DNA of 7,033 nt from Roseomonas sp. (lineage in GTDB: Bacteria > Pseudomonadota > Alphaproteobacteria > Acetobacterales > Acetobacteraceae): positions 1-7,033 of the forward strand of contig JADCFR010000217.1 of the NCBI GenBank assembly GCA_020249415.1, written 5' to 3'. Shown one piece after another: positions 1-6,237 of this stretch. Numbering within the stretch: the stretch's first letter is position 1; each line of letters starts with the position of its first letter. The notes beneath the pieces are model-generated. The model searched no databases. It was not told where the DNA came from and saw only the letters and a program-made list of their open reading frames with translations. The translations under genes and the position numbers were made by a program.

Positions 1-894
1 AGCGAGGTCAAAAAAATCCATCGCCCGCGTGATCGTCAGGTATGAATTGGCATCAAAGCGACGCACGAAGGTGGAGCCCTGATGCCGGAGGTAACTCTCC
101 ACCTCAAACACATCTTCCAGGAAGGTGAGTGCGGAAGCACCACGAAGCCGCCGCCCGAATTTCCGCGTCAGCGCCTTCTCAGACAAATAGGTGATATGTG
201 CCACCATGCGCGCGACAGAAAGGCCCTTGGCAGGGATGATGCCCGCTTCCCAATAGCGCCCGCCGCGCCAATCGGGATCGGAATGGATGGCCGCGCGGCC
301 CACTTCATGAAAGGCGATATTCTGCGCCGAATGATGCGCGGCGGTCGCGATGGGGGCGGCGGCATAGACCGCCTCCGGATAGGTCGCGGCCCATTCCAGC
401 ACCTGCATCCCGCCCATGGACCCGCCAATCACGGCAAGCCATCGATTGATCCCAAGCTGTTCCATCAGGCGCTTTTGCGCGCGCACCATGTCGCGAATGG
501 TGACCGAGGGAAAATCCGTCCCCCATTGCCGGCCAAGCCCGCGCCCGGCGGCATCGGTCATTTCACTGCGCGGCCCGGTGGAGCCCATGCAGCCGCCGAG
601 CACATTGGCGCAGACCAGAAAATAGCGATCCGTATCCAAGGGCCGGCCGGGGCCGATGATATTTTCCCACCAGCCAGGCTTGCCGGTGATGGGATGATTT
701 TCGGCGACGTATTGATCGCCCGTCAGTGCGTGGCAGATCAGCACCGCATTGCTGGACGCCGCATTCAGCCGCCCATAGGTGCGATAGGCGACGGTAAGGG
801 GTGCCACGACCGCGCCGCATTCCAGCGCCAGCCCATCGGGGAATTGGGCGGCCTGATGGGCAACATCGGGCAGCGGGGCGATGGTTTGGCTCAT
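1..894 (-). CDS. metX: MetX, homoserine O-acyltransferase (3' end outside window)
   Basis: MetX is an alpha/beta-hydrolase-fold cytoplasmic enzyme that acylates the hydroxyl of L-homoserine with acetyl-CoA (some family members use succinyl-CoA), committing it to methionine. The 298 visible residues are uninterrupted and contain the family landmarks: HALTGD (55-60), WWENIIGPG (75-83), [12 protein letters not shown] (97-108) and the nucleophile elbow GGSMGG (157-162) with Ser159 as predicted nucleophile. The family is usually about 370-400 residues, so the catalytic Asp and His of the last quarter lie beyond the left edge. The ATG at 894 gives the usual short N-terminus before [10 protein letters not shown]; no convincing Shine-Dalgarno precedes it. 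It is transcribed divergently from the chorismate mutase operon. metW often follows metX in alphaproteobacteria, but that region is not visible. Acetyl versus succinyl specificity cannot be settled from what I see. Confidence 0.95.
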   Translation of the reverse strand, partial: MSQTIAPLPDVAHQAAQFPDGLALECGAVVAPLTVAYRTYGRLNAASSNAVLICHALTGDQYVAENHPITGKPGWWENIIGPGRPLDTDRYFLVCANVLGGCMGSTGPRSEMTDAAGRGLGRQWGTDFPSVTIRDMVRAQKRLMEQLGINRWLAVIGGSMGGMQVLEWAATYPEAVYAAAPIATAAHHSAQNIAFHEVGRAAIHSDPDWRGGRYWEAGIIPAKGLSVARMVAHITYLSEKALTRKFGRRLRGASALTFLEDVFEVESYLRHQGSTFVRRFDANSYLTITRAMDFFDLA

Positions 895-1006
895 AAGGGC
901 GCTTTTACGCTGCCCCGTCCCCCCGGCGCAACCTTCGCTTGTGTGGGAAGGGCGCTTGGCGCGCGGCGATGTGGGGGTTATTGCTTCCCGAAAGATTTGG
1001 TCCCGC
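895..1006. promoter_or_regulatory. Divergent control region between metX and the chorismate mutase operon
   Basis: These 112 bp separate the two divergent starts and must hold promoters for both directions. No strong consensus boxes are visible. On the plus strand the best pair is TTGGCG (956-961) with TATTGC (979-984), spacing 17, a poor match. On the minus strand TTGCGC is followed 17 bases later by GTAAAA, which ends only 8 bases before the metX ATG and would give a nearly leaderless mRNA. I looked for a SAM-II riboswitch, common before methionine genes in alphaproteobacteria, and did not recognise its conserved segments. That the region is regulatory is inferred from position; the individual boxes are weak. 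Confidence 0.5.
932..989 (+). promoter_or_regulatory. Two mutually exclusive inverted repeats before the chorismate mutase gene
   Basis: CCTTC (932-936) can pair with GAAGG (947-951) around a 10-base loop. The overlapping GGGAAG (945-950) can instead pair with CTTCCC (984-989), which lies just before the operon's first gene. The two helices share 947-950, so only one can form at a time, as in an attenuator-like switch. The stems are short (5 and 6 bp) and no T-run follows, so there is no classical intrinsic terminator. The transcription start is unknown and may lie inside this segment, which would abolish the switch idea. Chance pairing in GC-rich DNA is a real alternative. Confidence 0.22.
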
Positions 1007-1010
1007 ATGA
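969..1010 (+). CDS. Possible 13-residue leader peptide coupled to chorismate mutase
   Basis: An ATG at 969 opens a 13-codon frame encoding [13 protein letters not shown]. It ends at a TGA (1008-1010) that overlaps the chorismate mutase ATG (1007-1009) as ATGA, the same junction as between that gene and hisC downstream. This would allow translational coupling and would help explain why the chorismate mutase start has no good Shine-Dalgarno. It holds one Trp and one Phe codon and uses TTA and AGA, codons expected to be rare in such GC-rich DNA. Against it: its own ribosome site is weak (GGGAAGGG at 945-952 is 16 bases away), it has no run of Phe, Tyr or Trp codons, and a frame this short can arise by chance. 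Confidence 0.25.
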   Translation: MWGLLLPERFGPA

Positions 1011-1843
1011 ACGATAAACCCTCTGCCACCCAAGCTGCCGATCCGGCCCTTCAGGCGCTGCGCGCCGAGATAGATGCGCTGGATGACGCGATGCATGATC
1101 TGCTGATGCGCCGCGCTGGCGTGGTGGCGCGCATGGCCGCGAGCCGCGCCAAGGCAGGTGTGGGGTCCCCCTTGCGACCAGGGCGGGAAGCGGCGGTGCT
1201 GCGGCGCCTGCTGGCGCGGCATTCTGGCGCGCTTTCTCGTGTGGCGGTGGTGCGCATCTGGCGGCATATCTTCATGGCGCATACCGCCATTCAGGGCAGC
1301 TTCACCGCCGCCGTTGCCGCCGCGGGCGACGCGGCACAAACGCTGACGCTGGCGCGGGAGCATTTTGGCGCCGCCACGCCGCTGACGCCCTTCGCTTCCC
1401 CGGCGCAGGCTTTGGCAGCGCTCAGCGCCGGCAAGGCATCGGTCGCCGTGCTGCCAGCGCCGGCAGGCGAAGGGGAGGGCGCCTGGTGGCAAAGCCTGGA
1501 AGCGCCTCGGCTTTCCGTGGTAGCGCGCCTGCCCTTCGTCGTAGATGCGGCGCATGCGGATGCGGCGCTGGTGGTCGCGCCTTTGCCGGCGGATGCCTCG
1601 GGCGAGGATCAGAGCCTCTTGCGCCTGGAAGCCAGCGCCGAGGCATCGCGGGAAAGTTTTGTCCGCATACTGAGCGATGCCGGACTTGCAGGGCGCATCC
1701 TGAGCTTGGTGCGCCAGGAGGGGCGCAGCCTCGCGCTTGCTGAAATTGATGCCTTCATCGCCGCGGGTGATGCGCGGCTTGCCGGGCTTAATGCTGTTCT
1801 GCTGGGCGCCTATGCCGTGCCAATTGCTGGAGATGTGCCATGA
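1007..1843 (+). CDS. AroQ-class chorismate mutase with a degenerate prephenate dehydratase/ACT-like C-terminal region
   Basis: Chorismate mutase rearranges chorismate to prephenate, the branch to Phe and Tyr, in the cytoplasm. Residues 15-99 of 278 match the helical AroQ domain. By alignment from memory with the E. coli P-protein, its active-site residues correspond to Arg19, Arg36, Lys49 (or Arg47), Arg60-Glu61 and Gln96. The remaining 180 residues follow the E. coli order (mutase, dehydratase, ACT). A segment like FG...P...[11 protein letters not shown] (120-150) resembles prephenate dehydratase, and 214-273 resembles its ACT domain. The Thr-Arg-Phe dehydratase motif is missing, the aligned stretch being roughly ADAALVV (184-190), as are recognisable GALV and ESRP phenylalanine-binding motifs. 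I therefore infer a mutase with a non-catalytic, perhaps regulatory, tail. ATG 1007 is preferred because the open frame upstream reaches into metX; GTG 971 is an alternative. The stop overlaps the hisC start by 4 bases. Confidence 0.9.
   Translation: MNDKPSATQAADPALQALRAEIDALDDAMHDLLMRRAGVVARMAASRAKAGVGSPLRPGREAAVLRRLLARHSGALSRVAVVRIWRHIFMAHTAIQGSFTAAVAAAGDAAQTLTLAREHFGAATPLTPFASPAQALAALSAGKASVAVLPAPAGEGEGAWWQSLEAPRLSVVARLPFVVDAAHADAALVVAPLPADASGEDQSLLRLEASAEASRESFVRILSDAGLAGRILSLVRQEGRSLALAEIDAFIAAGDARLAGLNAVLLGAYAVPIAGDVP
1829..1832 (+). promoter_or_regulatory. Ribosome binding site for hisC
   Basis: GGAG lies 7 bases before the ATG at 1840, inside the end of the chorismate mutase gene. 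It supports this start for the aminotransferase and reinitiation at the ATGA junction. Confidence 0.6.
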
Positions 1844-2931
1844 CCGTGATGCCGCGCCCTTCGATCCTTTCGGTGGAGCCCTATGTCGGGGGCGAATCGA
1901 AGATCCCCGGCGTCAATCGCGTGGTGAAGCTTTCATCCAATGAGGGCGCTTTCGGCCCGCCACCCGGCGCGATTGAAGCGATCCGTGCTGTCGCCAGTGA
2001 GGCGCATCGCTACCCCGATGGCGGCGTGACCGCGCTGCGGGAAGCCATTGGCGCGCGCTTTGGCCTGGATCCCGCGCGGATTGTTTGCGGCAATGGCTCC
2101 GATGAATTGCTGGCGCTGCTGATCCTTGCCTATGGCGGTGAGGGGACAGAGCTTGTGATGTCTGCCCATGGGTTCATGATGTATGACATCACCGGGCGCT
2201 GGGCCGGCTGCCGTGTGATCAAGGTGCCGGAACGCAATTTGACGGTGGATGTGGATGCCATGCTGGCCGCGGTTGGGCCGCGCACCAAGCTTGTGTGTCT
2301 GGCCAATCCGAATAACCCGACAGGGTCCATCCTGCCGCAATCCGAAATCGTCAGGCTGCGCGCGGGGCTGCGCGATGATATTCTGCTGGTGCTTGATTCC
2401 GCCTATGCCGAATATGTCACGCGGCCGGATTATGATGCGGGCGCGGCGCTGGTGGATGCGGGTGGCGGCAATACGGTGATGACGCGCACCTTCTCCAAGA
2501 TCTTCGGGCTTGGTGGCATGCGGCTTGGCTGGGCCTATGCGCCGCAGGCCGTGGTGGATGTTTTGGCGCGCGTGCGCGGCCCCTTCAATGTGAATGCGGC
2601 GGCCATGGCGGCGGGCATTGCGGCGGTGCAGGAAGCGGGCTGGATCGAAAAATCCATCGCGCATAACACCGAATGGCGCGGCAAGCTGGCGGCAGCGCTG
2701 ACCGCCGCCGGCGTGAAGGTCTGGCCGAGCGAAGGCAATTTCCTGCTGGCGGATTTCGGCTCGGCAGAAAAGGCCAAGGCTGCCGATGCCGCGCTGAAAT
2801 CGCGCGGGCTGATCATGCGCGCCATGGGGGGCTATGGGCTGCCCGCGTGTTTGCGCATCAGCATCGGCACGGGTGAGGAATGCCAGATGGTGGCGGATGC
2901 GATTGCAGCCTTCATGGCGCAACATGGCTGA
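1840..2931 (+). CDS. hisC: HisC-family PLP aminotransferase (histidinol-phosphate / aromatic aminotransferase)
   Basis: A fold-type I pyridoxal-phosphate aminotransferase of 363 residues, normal for HisC. HisC converts imidazole-acetol phosphate and glutamate to histidinol phosphate, and many members also transaminate phenylpyruvate and hydroxyphenylpyruvate. Visible landmarks are the N-terminal [13 protein letters not shown] (30-42), YPDGG (58-62), the cofactor-phosphate segment GNGSDE (84-89), ANPNNPTG (155-162), Asp186 and Tyr189 in LDSAYAEY, the Schiff-base lysine Lys220 in [12 protein letters not shown], Arg228, and the substrate carboxylate-binding Arg339 in CLRISIG. It lies between chorismate mutase and tyrC, overlapping both (4 and 8 bases), and no other his gene is nearby. 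I infer that its main job here is the aromatic transamination step, as proposed for the hisC-tyrC pair of Zymomonas mobilis. Whether it is also the sole histidine enzyme depends on the rest of the genome. Confidence 0.93.
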   Translation: MTVMPRPSILSVEPYVGGESKIPGVNRVVKLSSNEGAFGPPPGAIEAIRAVASEAHRYPDGGVTALREAIGARFGLDPARIVCGNGSDELLALLILAYGGEGTELVMSAHGFMMYDITGRWAGCRVIKVPERNLTVDVDAMLAAVGPRTKLVCLANPNNPTGSILPQSEIVRLRAGLRDDILLVLDSAYAEYVTRPDYDAGAALVDAGGGNTVMTRTFSKIFGLGGMRLGWAYAPQAVVDVLARVRGPFNVNAAAMAAGIAAVQEAGWIEKSIAHNTEWRGKLAAALTAAGVKVWPSEGNFLLADFGSAEKAKAADAALKSRGLIMRAMGGYGLPACLRISIGTGEECQMVADAIAAFMAQHG

Positions 2932-3811
2932 ACCGCTGTTTAATCGGCTGTGCCTGGTCGGCATTGGGCTGATCGGGTCTTCCATTGCGCGGGTTGCGCA
3001 AAAGCGTGGCGATATCGCGAAGACCATCGTGGTGACCACGCGGCGGGCTGAGACACTGCAGCGCGTGCGTGAATTGGGCCTGGCGGATGTGGTGGAAGCC
3101 GATGCCGCGCGCGCCGTTGCAGGCTGCGATGGCGTGATTTTCTGCATCCCGGTTGGCGCTTATGCCGATGCCATGCGCCATATCGCGCCGCATCTGGCGC
3201 CGGGTGCGGTGCTGACCGATGTCGGTTCCACCAAGGGCAGCGTTGTGCGAGACTTGTTGCCGCTGCTACCGGCGGGCGTGCATCTGGTGCCGGCGCATCC
3301 CATGGCGGGGACCGAGCATTCCGGCCCCGATGCAGGTTTTCCGGAATTGTTCGAAGGCCGCTATTGCATCGTGACACCTCTGCCCGAGAGCGACCCGGCG
3401 GCGGTTGAAAAGGTGAAGGAGTTGTGGCGCCGCTGCGGTTCCATGATCGAAACCATGGACCCGGTGACGCATGACAAGGTTGTCGCCATTGTCAGCCACC
3501 TGCCGCATTTGATTGCCTTCACCATTTGCGGCACGGCGGATGATCTGGCGGAAGAAACCAAGGAAGCCGTGTTGAAATTCGCGGCCTCCGGTTTTCGGGA
3601 TTTCACGCGCATTGCGGCATCGGATGTGGATATGTGGCGCGATGTGTTTCTGAATAATCGCGAAGCGGTGCTTGAGATGCTGTCGCGCTTTGCGGAAGAC
3701 GCGCATGCCTTTGGCCGTGCCATTCGCTGGGGCGAGGCCGGGTTCATTGAAGACCGCATCAAGCGCGGGCGGAAAATCCGGCGGAGCCTGATTGAACGGA
3801 AGCAGGCGTAA
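2924..3811 (+). CDS. tyrC: TyrC/TyrA prephenate (or arogenate) dehydrogenase
   Basis: This enzyme oxidatively decarboxylates prephenate to 4-hydroxyphenylpyruvate, or arogenate to tyrosine. The 295-residue protein has the usual two-domain form. An N-terminal Rossmann domain carries GIGLIGSS (13-20), VIFCIPVG (71-78), TDVGSTKG (98-105) and [11 protein letters not shown] (125-135). The helical C-terminal domain carries THDK (182-185) and SHLPH (191-195), whose histidines belong to the conserved active site. The end of the second beta strand reads VTTRRAET (37-44), with no acidic residue, which hints at NADP+ rather than NAD+. ATG 2924 is chosen because the fold begins at once after it; in-frame ATGs further upstream add unrelated sequence inside hisC. 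It overlaps hisC by 8 bases without a clear Shine-Dalgarno, suggesting coupling. No ACT domain is visible. Cyclohexadienyl versus strict prephenate or arogenate specificity is undecided. No convincing terminator follows. Confidence 0.94.
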   Translation: MAEPLFNRLCLVGIGLIGSSIARVAQKRGDIAKTIVVTTRRAETLQRVRELGLADVVEADAARAVAGCDGVIFCIPVGAYADAMRHIAPHLAPGAVLTDVGSTKGSVVRDLLPLLPAGVHLVPAHPMAGTEHSGPDAGFPELFEGRYCIVTPLPESDPAAVEKVKELWRRCGSMIETMDPVTHDKVVAIVSHLPHLIAFTICGTADDLAEETKEAVLKFAASGFRDFTRIAASDVDMWRDVFLNNREAVLEMLSRFAEDAHAFGRAIRWGEAGFIEDRIKRGRKIRRSLIERKQA

Positions 3812-3829
3812 GCGGCGGGGCGAAATTTC

Positions 3830-3858
3830 TTGACTCACGGCAATGGCAATCGGATGAT
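3830..3858 (+). promoter_or_regulatory. Predicted sigma-70-type promoter for the peroxidase gene
   Basis: TTGACT (3830-3835) is separated by 17 bases from GATGAT (3853-3858), matching 5 of 6 and 4 of 6 consensus positions. It starts 18 bases after the tyrC stop codon and gives a leader of roughly 60 bases before the strong ribosome site of the next gene. This indicates that the peroxidase gene is transcribed independently of the aromatic operon. Confidence 0.6.
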
Positions 3859-3862
3859 CATC
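3853..3862. promoter_or_regulatory. Perfect 10-bp palindrome over the -10 box
   Basis: GATGATCATC equals its own reverse complement and covers the predicted -10 element and the bases just after it. A repressor site here would block initiation. No regulator gene is nearby, and a 10-bp palindrome can occur by chance, so the operator role is only a suggestion. Confidence 0.25.
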
Positions 3863-3867
3863 GAAAT

Positions 3868-3904
3868 GGGGTAAGGCTTCCCCTGAAGATTGCTTCCATC
3901 AATC
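3868..3904 (+). promoter_or_regulatory. Short hairpins in the peroxidase 5' leader
   Basis: Three weak stems lie between the predicted promoter and the ribosome site. GGGG (3868-3871) pairs with CCCC (3880-3883), extended by two A-T pairs past a bulged T around a 3-base loop. GAAG (3885-3888) pairs with CTTC (3893-3896). GATTG (3888-3892) pairs with CAATC (3900-3904), and this last stem excludes the second. None is followed by a T-run, so they do not form a convincing tyrC terminator. They may simply structure the leader. Confidence 0.2.
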
Positions 3905-3911
3905 ATTGCCT

Positions 3912-3917
3912 GGGAGG
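3912..3917 (+). promoter_or_regulatory. Strong ribosome binding site for the peroxidase gene
   Basis: GGGAGG sits 7 bases before the ATG at 3925, the best Shine-Dalgarno in the window. It fixes the start and suggests efficient translation, unlike the weak sites of the neighbouring biosynthetic genes. Confidence 0.8.
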
Positions 3918-3924
3918 AAAACGC

Positions 3925-4935
3925 ATGTCCGCCAAGCGTCCAAGCTGCCTCGCCGTCTTTGCCGGTGCTGCCATGTCGGCATGGCTTCTCACCTCGGTTC
4001 CGGCTGCTGCACAGCCAAGCCCTGAGGCGATTGTGGACGCCTTTGAAGCCGTGCTTGGGCCAATCCGCACCCATCGCCCAAGCCACCCCAAGGGCGTTTG
4101 CGCGGCAGGGCATTTCGTGGCGACCGCTGAAGGCACAAGGCTTTCCGTCGCACCGGTGTTTAGCGGCCAGCGCAATACGGCATTGATCCGCTTTGGTGTG
4201 GCGGGCGCCAATCCCAATGCGTCCGACACTGCGCGCGGCACGCGCGGCCTTTCCATCCGCTTTGAATCGCCCGCCGGTGATTTGTTCGAAATGGCGAATA
4301 TCTCAGCGCCGGTGTTTGGTTCGCCCACGCCGCAAGCCCTGGTGGATGGGCTGCTGGCGCGCGCGAATGACCCGGCGACTGGCCGTCCCAACCCGGAACG
4401 TGCGGCGGCTTTCGCTGCCTTCGTCGCGGCCAATCCTTCGGTCGGCAATCAGGGCCGCTATCTTGCGGCGAATGCACCGCCGGCCAGCTTCGCCACCACG
4501 CCCTATTGGGGGGTGAATACCTTCATGTTTCGCGGTCAGGATGGCCAGCTGCGCCCGGCGCGCTGGGTGTTTGAACCGCGCGCCGGGGTGGAACGCCTGA
4601 CAGCGGAGCAGATGCAAAGCCTGGGCAACAACTTCCTGGCTGATGAGTTGCGTCGGCGTGTCGCGACCGCGCCTGTGGAATTCGACATGGTGCTGCAATT
4701 CCCAGGGCAGGGCGATGATTTGCTGAATGCGACCATCGCCTGGCCGGATGATCGCCCGCGCGCCATTGTGGGTAGGCTTACCATTACTGAAGTTTCAGCC
4801 GGCCCCAGTGGTCCCTGTGATCCGATCAGCTTCATGATTCTGGATCAGGCGCCGGGGATTGAAATGAGCGATGATCCGGTTTTGCAGGCGCGCGCGTCAT
4901 CCTATGCGGTATCGCTTTCGCGCCGGACACAATAA
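3925..4935 (+). CDS. Exported catalase-related haem peroxidase (SrpA-like)
   Basis: This 336-residue protein belongs to the small catalase-related peroxidases (SrpA-like), which keep the catalase haem core but lack much of the full enzyme and generally act as peroxidases. An N-terminal signal peptide is clear: Lys4-Arg5, a hydrophobic stretch at about 9-26, and a likely cleavage after PAAA (residue 29), placing the enzyme in the periplasm. HPKGVCAAGHF (54-64) contains the predicted distal His54, and RASSY (323-327) is the R-x-x-x-Y signature supplying the proximal haem ligand Tyr327. Other family segments are RFGVAGANPNASDTARGTRG (89-108), TTPYWGVNTFMFR (191-203) and WVFEPRAG (214-221). Where catalases have an Asn-Asn-Thr-Pro-like segment this protein reads MANISAPVF (123-131), so the distal Asn may be Asn125 or lost. 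It has its own promoter and no adjacent regulator or electron donor. The physiological substrate is unknown. Confidence 0.88.
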   Translation: MSAKRPSCLAVFAGAAMSAWLLTSVPAAAQPSPEAIVDAFEAVLGPIRTHRPSHPKGVCAAGHFVATAEGTRLSVAPVFSGQRNTALIRFGVAGANPNASDTARGTRGLSIRFESPAGDLFEMANISAPVFGSPTPQALVDGLLARANDPATGRPNPERAAAFAAFVAANPSVGNQGRYLAANAPPASFATTPYWGVNTFMFRGQDGQLRPARWVFEPRAGVERLTAEQMQSLGNNFLADELRRRVATAPVEFDMVLQFPGQGDDLLNATIAWPDDRPRAIVGRLTITEVSAGPSGPCDPISFMILDQAPGIEMSDDPVLQARASSYAVSLSRRTQ

Positions 4936-4966
4936 AAATTTTCCTGTGGCAGGCTGAGCTTCAGCC
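4934..4966 (-). terminator. Possible terminator at the end of folC
   Basis: The two converging genes leave 25 bp between stop codons. GGCTGA (4952-4957) and TCAGCC (4961-4966) form a perfect 6-bp stem with a 3-base loop that includes the folC stop codon. An alternative CCTG/CAGG stem (4943-4953) is followed on the minus strand by AAAATTTTT (4942-4934). The T-run is detached from the stronger stem and the stem next to it is only 4 bp, so this is a weak intrinsic terminator at best. For the peroxidase gene (plus strand) no T-run follows the hairpin. Confidence 0.35.
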
Positions 4967-6232
4967 AAGATCAGCCTTAAGCACTTCGCCTGCCAGATAA
5001 AGACTGCCGGCGATCAGTACGCGGCCAGGTTTGGCGTTGGCGGCGATTTTGCCGAGCGCCTCGCCGACCGTAGGCCCGGCTTCGGCGACACCGCCACTCG
5101 CGGCGATGATATCCTCAACGCGCATCGCCAAATGCTGGCCGGGTTCGGCCACCGCATGGAGGCTGGTGGCGAAGGGCAGTAAGGGGCGGAGGAATGCCGC
5201 ACTCGCCTTGCCCTGCTTCATGCCAATGACAAGATGCAAAGGCTTATCGCGCCATTGCGTGAAATGCTGCGCGAGCGCCTGCCCCGCGCCCGCATTATGC
5301 CCCCCATCAAGCCAGAGCGAAAAACCCGCTGGCAACAGCGCGGCCAAACGACCTTCCAGGCGCTGCAAGCGCGCGGGCCAAGTGGCACTGGCAATGCCGC
5401 GCGCAATCGCCGCATCGCTCAGCCAAGGGAGGCCAGCGGCGCGCAAGGCCGTGATGGCGATGCCGGCATTATCCGCCTGATGCGGGCCGATCAGGCCGGG
5501 CGGCGGCAGGCTCAGCGCGCCTGCGGCATCACGATACTGCAAGCCATTGGTGGTAGCGTCACAAAACCATTCCTGCCCGCGCCGCAGCAGCGGCGCTCCG
5601 CGTTCGGCTGCGGTGGCGCTGATCACTTCCAGCGCTTCGGCGGCTTGCGCCCCGGTGGCGCAGGGGACGCCGGCGCGCATGATGCCCGCTTTCTCCGCCG
5701 CGATCTTGCCGAGCGTATCGCCCAGGAAATCCATGTGATCCATGGAAATGGAGGTAATCGCCGAGGCCGCCGGGCGCGGTACGACATTGGTCGCATCCAA
5801 GCGCCCGCCCAAGCCCACTTCCAGCACCAGCAAATCAGCCGGCACGCGGCTGAACAGCACGAAGGCGACAGCGGTGGTGATTTCAAACACCGTGATCGGC
5901 GCGCCAGCATTCACCGCTTCCACTTCTTCAAGCGTCGCGGTCAAAGCCTCATCCGTCACATAATCGCCCGCCAGCCTGATGCGTTCATGAAACCGCACCA
6001 GATGGGGCGAGGTATAGACATGCACGCGCTGCCCCGCCGCTTCGCCAATCGCGCGCAGAAAGGCGCAGGTTGAGCCCTTGCCATTGGTGCCAGCGACGTG
6101 AATGACCGGCGGCAGGCGCCGCTCCGGATGGCCGAGTTTGGCGAGCAAAGCCTCCATCCGCCCCAGGCTCAAATCAATAAGCTTGGGATGGAGCGCGTGC
6201 AGGCGCTCCACAATCGCTTCAGCGCGGGACAA
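4961..6232 (-). CDS. folC: FolC, bifunctional folylpolyglutamate / dihydrofolate synthase
   Basis: FolC uses ATP to join glutamate to dihydropteroate (making dihydrofolate) and to extend the polyglutamate tail of folates. It is a cytoplasmic Mur-ligase-fold enzyme. The 423-residue length is normal. Motifs in order are the P-loop region HVAGTNGKGST (45-55), TSPHLVRFHERIR (74-86), FEITT (116-120), LEVGLGGRLDATN (137-149), SMDHMDFLGDTLGKIAAEKAGI (163-184) with Lys181 as the probable carbamylated lysine, GPHQADNA (249-256), the interdomain WPARLQRLEG (285-294), LDGGHNAGA (308-316, usually DGAHN) and GSLYLAGEVL (409-418). The start is TTG at 6232-6230: no ATG or GTG gives the family's N-terminus before LHPKLIDLSLGR, and the first in-frame ATG (codon 26) would cut into the conserved region. 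It begins 5 bp after the accD stop with no obvious Shine-Dalgarno, so coupling to accD is likely. Whether both activities are present cannot be told from sequence alone. Confidence 0.95.
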   Translation of the reverse strand: MSRAEAIVERLHALHPKLIDLSLGRMEALLAKLGHPERRLPPVIHVAGTNGKGSTCAFLRAIGEAAGQRVHVYTSPHLVRFHERIRLAGDYVTDEALTATLEEVEAVNAGAPITVFEITTAVAFVLFSRVPADLLVLEVGLGGRLDATNVVPRPAASAITSISMDHMDFLGDTLGKIAAEKAGIMRAGVPCATGAQAAEALEVISATAAERGAPLLRRGQEWFCDATTNGLQYRDAAGALSLPPPGLIGPHQADNAGIAITALRAAGLPWLSDAAIARGIASATWPARLQRLEGRLAALLPAGFSLWLDGGHNAGAGQALAQHFTQWRDKPLHLVIGMKQGKASAAFLRPLLPFATSLHAVAEPGQHLAMRVEDIIAASGGVAEAGPTVGEALGKIAANAKPGRVLIAGSLYLAGEVLKADLG

Positions 6233-6237
6233 GGGAA

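Noticed and set aside
881..1006. N-terminal extension of the chorismate mutase from an ATG at 881
   Set aside because: The extra 42 residues are unlike the family, the ATG lies inside the metX coding region on the opposite strand, and the extension would cover the whole divergent promoter region.
895..1006. SAM-II type riboswitch in the metX leader
   Set aside because: The leader on the minus strand lacks the conserved segments I know for SAM-II, and the stretch AGCGTAAAAGCGCC before the start is only superficially similar to its 3' end.
82..1017. Open frame of 311 codons on the plus strand, opposite metX
   Set aside because: It is antisense to an intact, clearly recognisable metX. Its translation is rich in Arg, Gly, Pro and His as expected for a GC-rich shadow frame and matches no family I know.
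1933..3147. Open frame of 404 codons on the minus strand, opposite hisC and the start of tyrC
   Set aside because: It is a long stop-free antisense frame across two well-supported genes. It has low-complexity composition, no domain signature and no ribosome site, and it arises from the codon bias of the sense genes.
3868..3883. Hairpin GGGG...CCCC as an intrinsic terminator for tyrC
   Set aside because: No T-run follows, the stem has a bulge and only a 3-base loop, and it lies downstream of the predicted promoter of the next gene, so it would sit in that gene's leader.
5234..6073. Open frame of 279 codons on the plus strand, opposite folC
   Set aside because: It lies entirely inside folC on the other strand and its translation shows shadow-frame composition without recognisable motifs.
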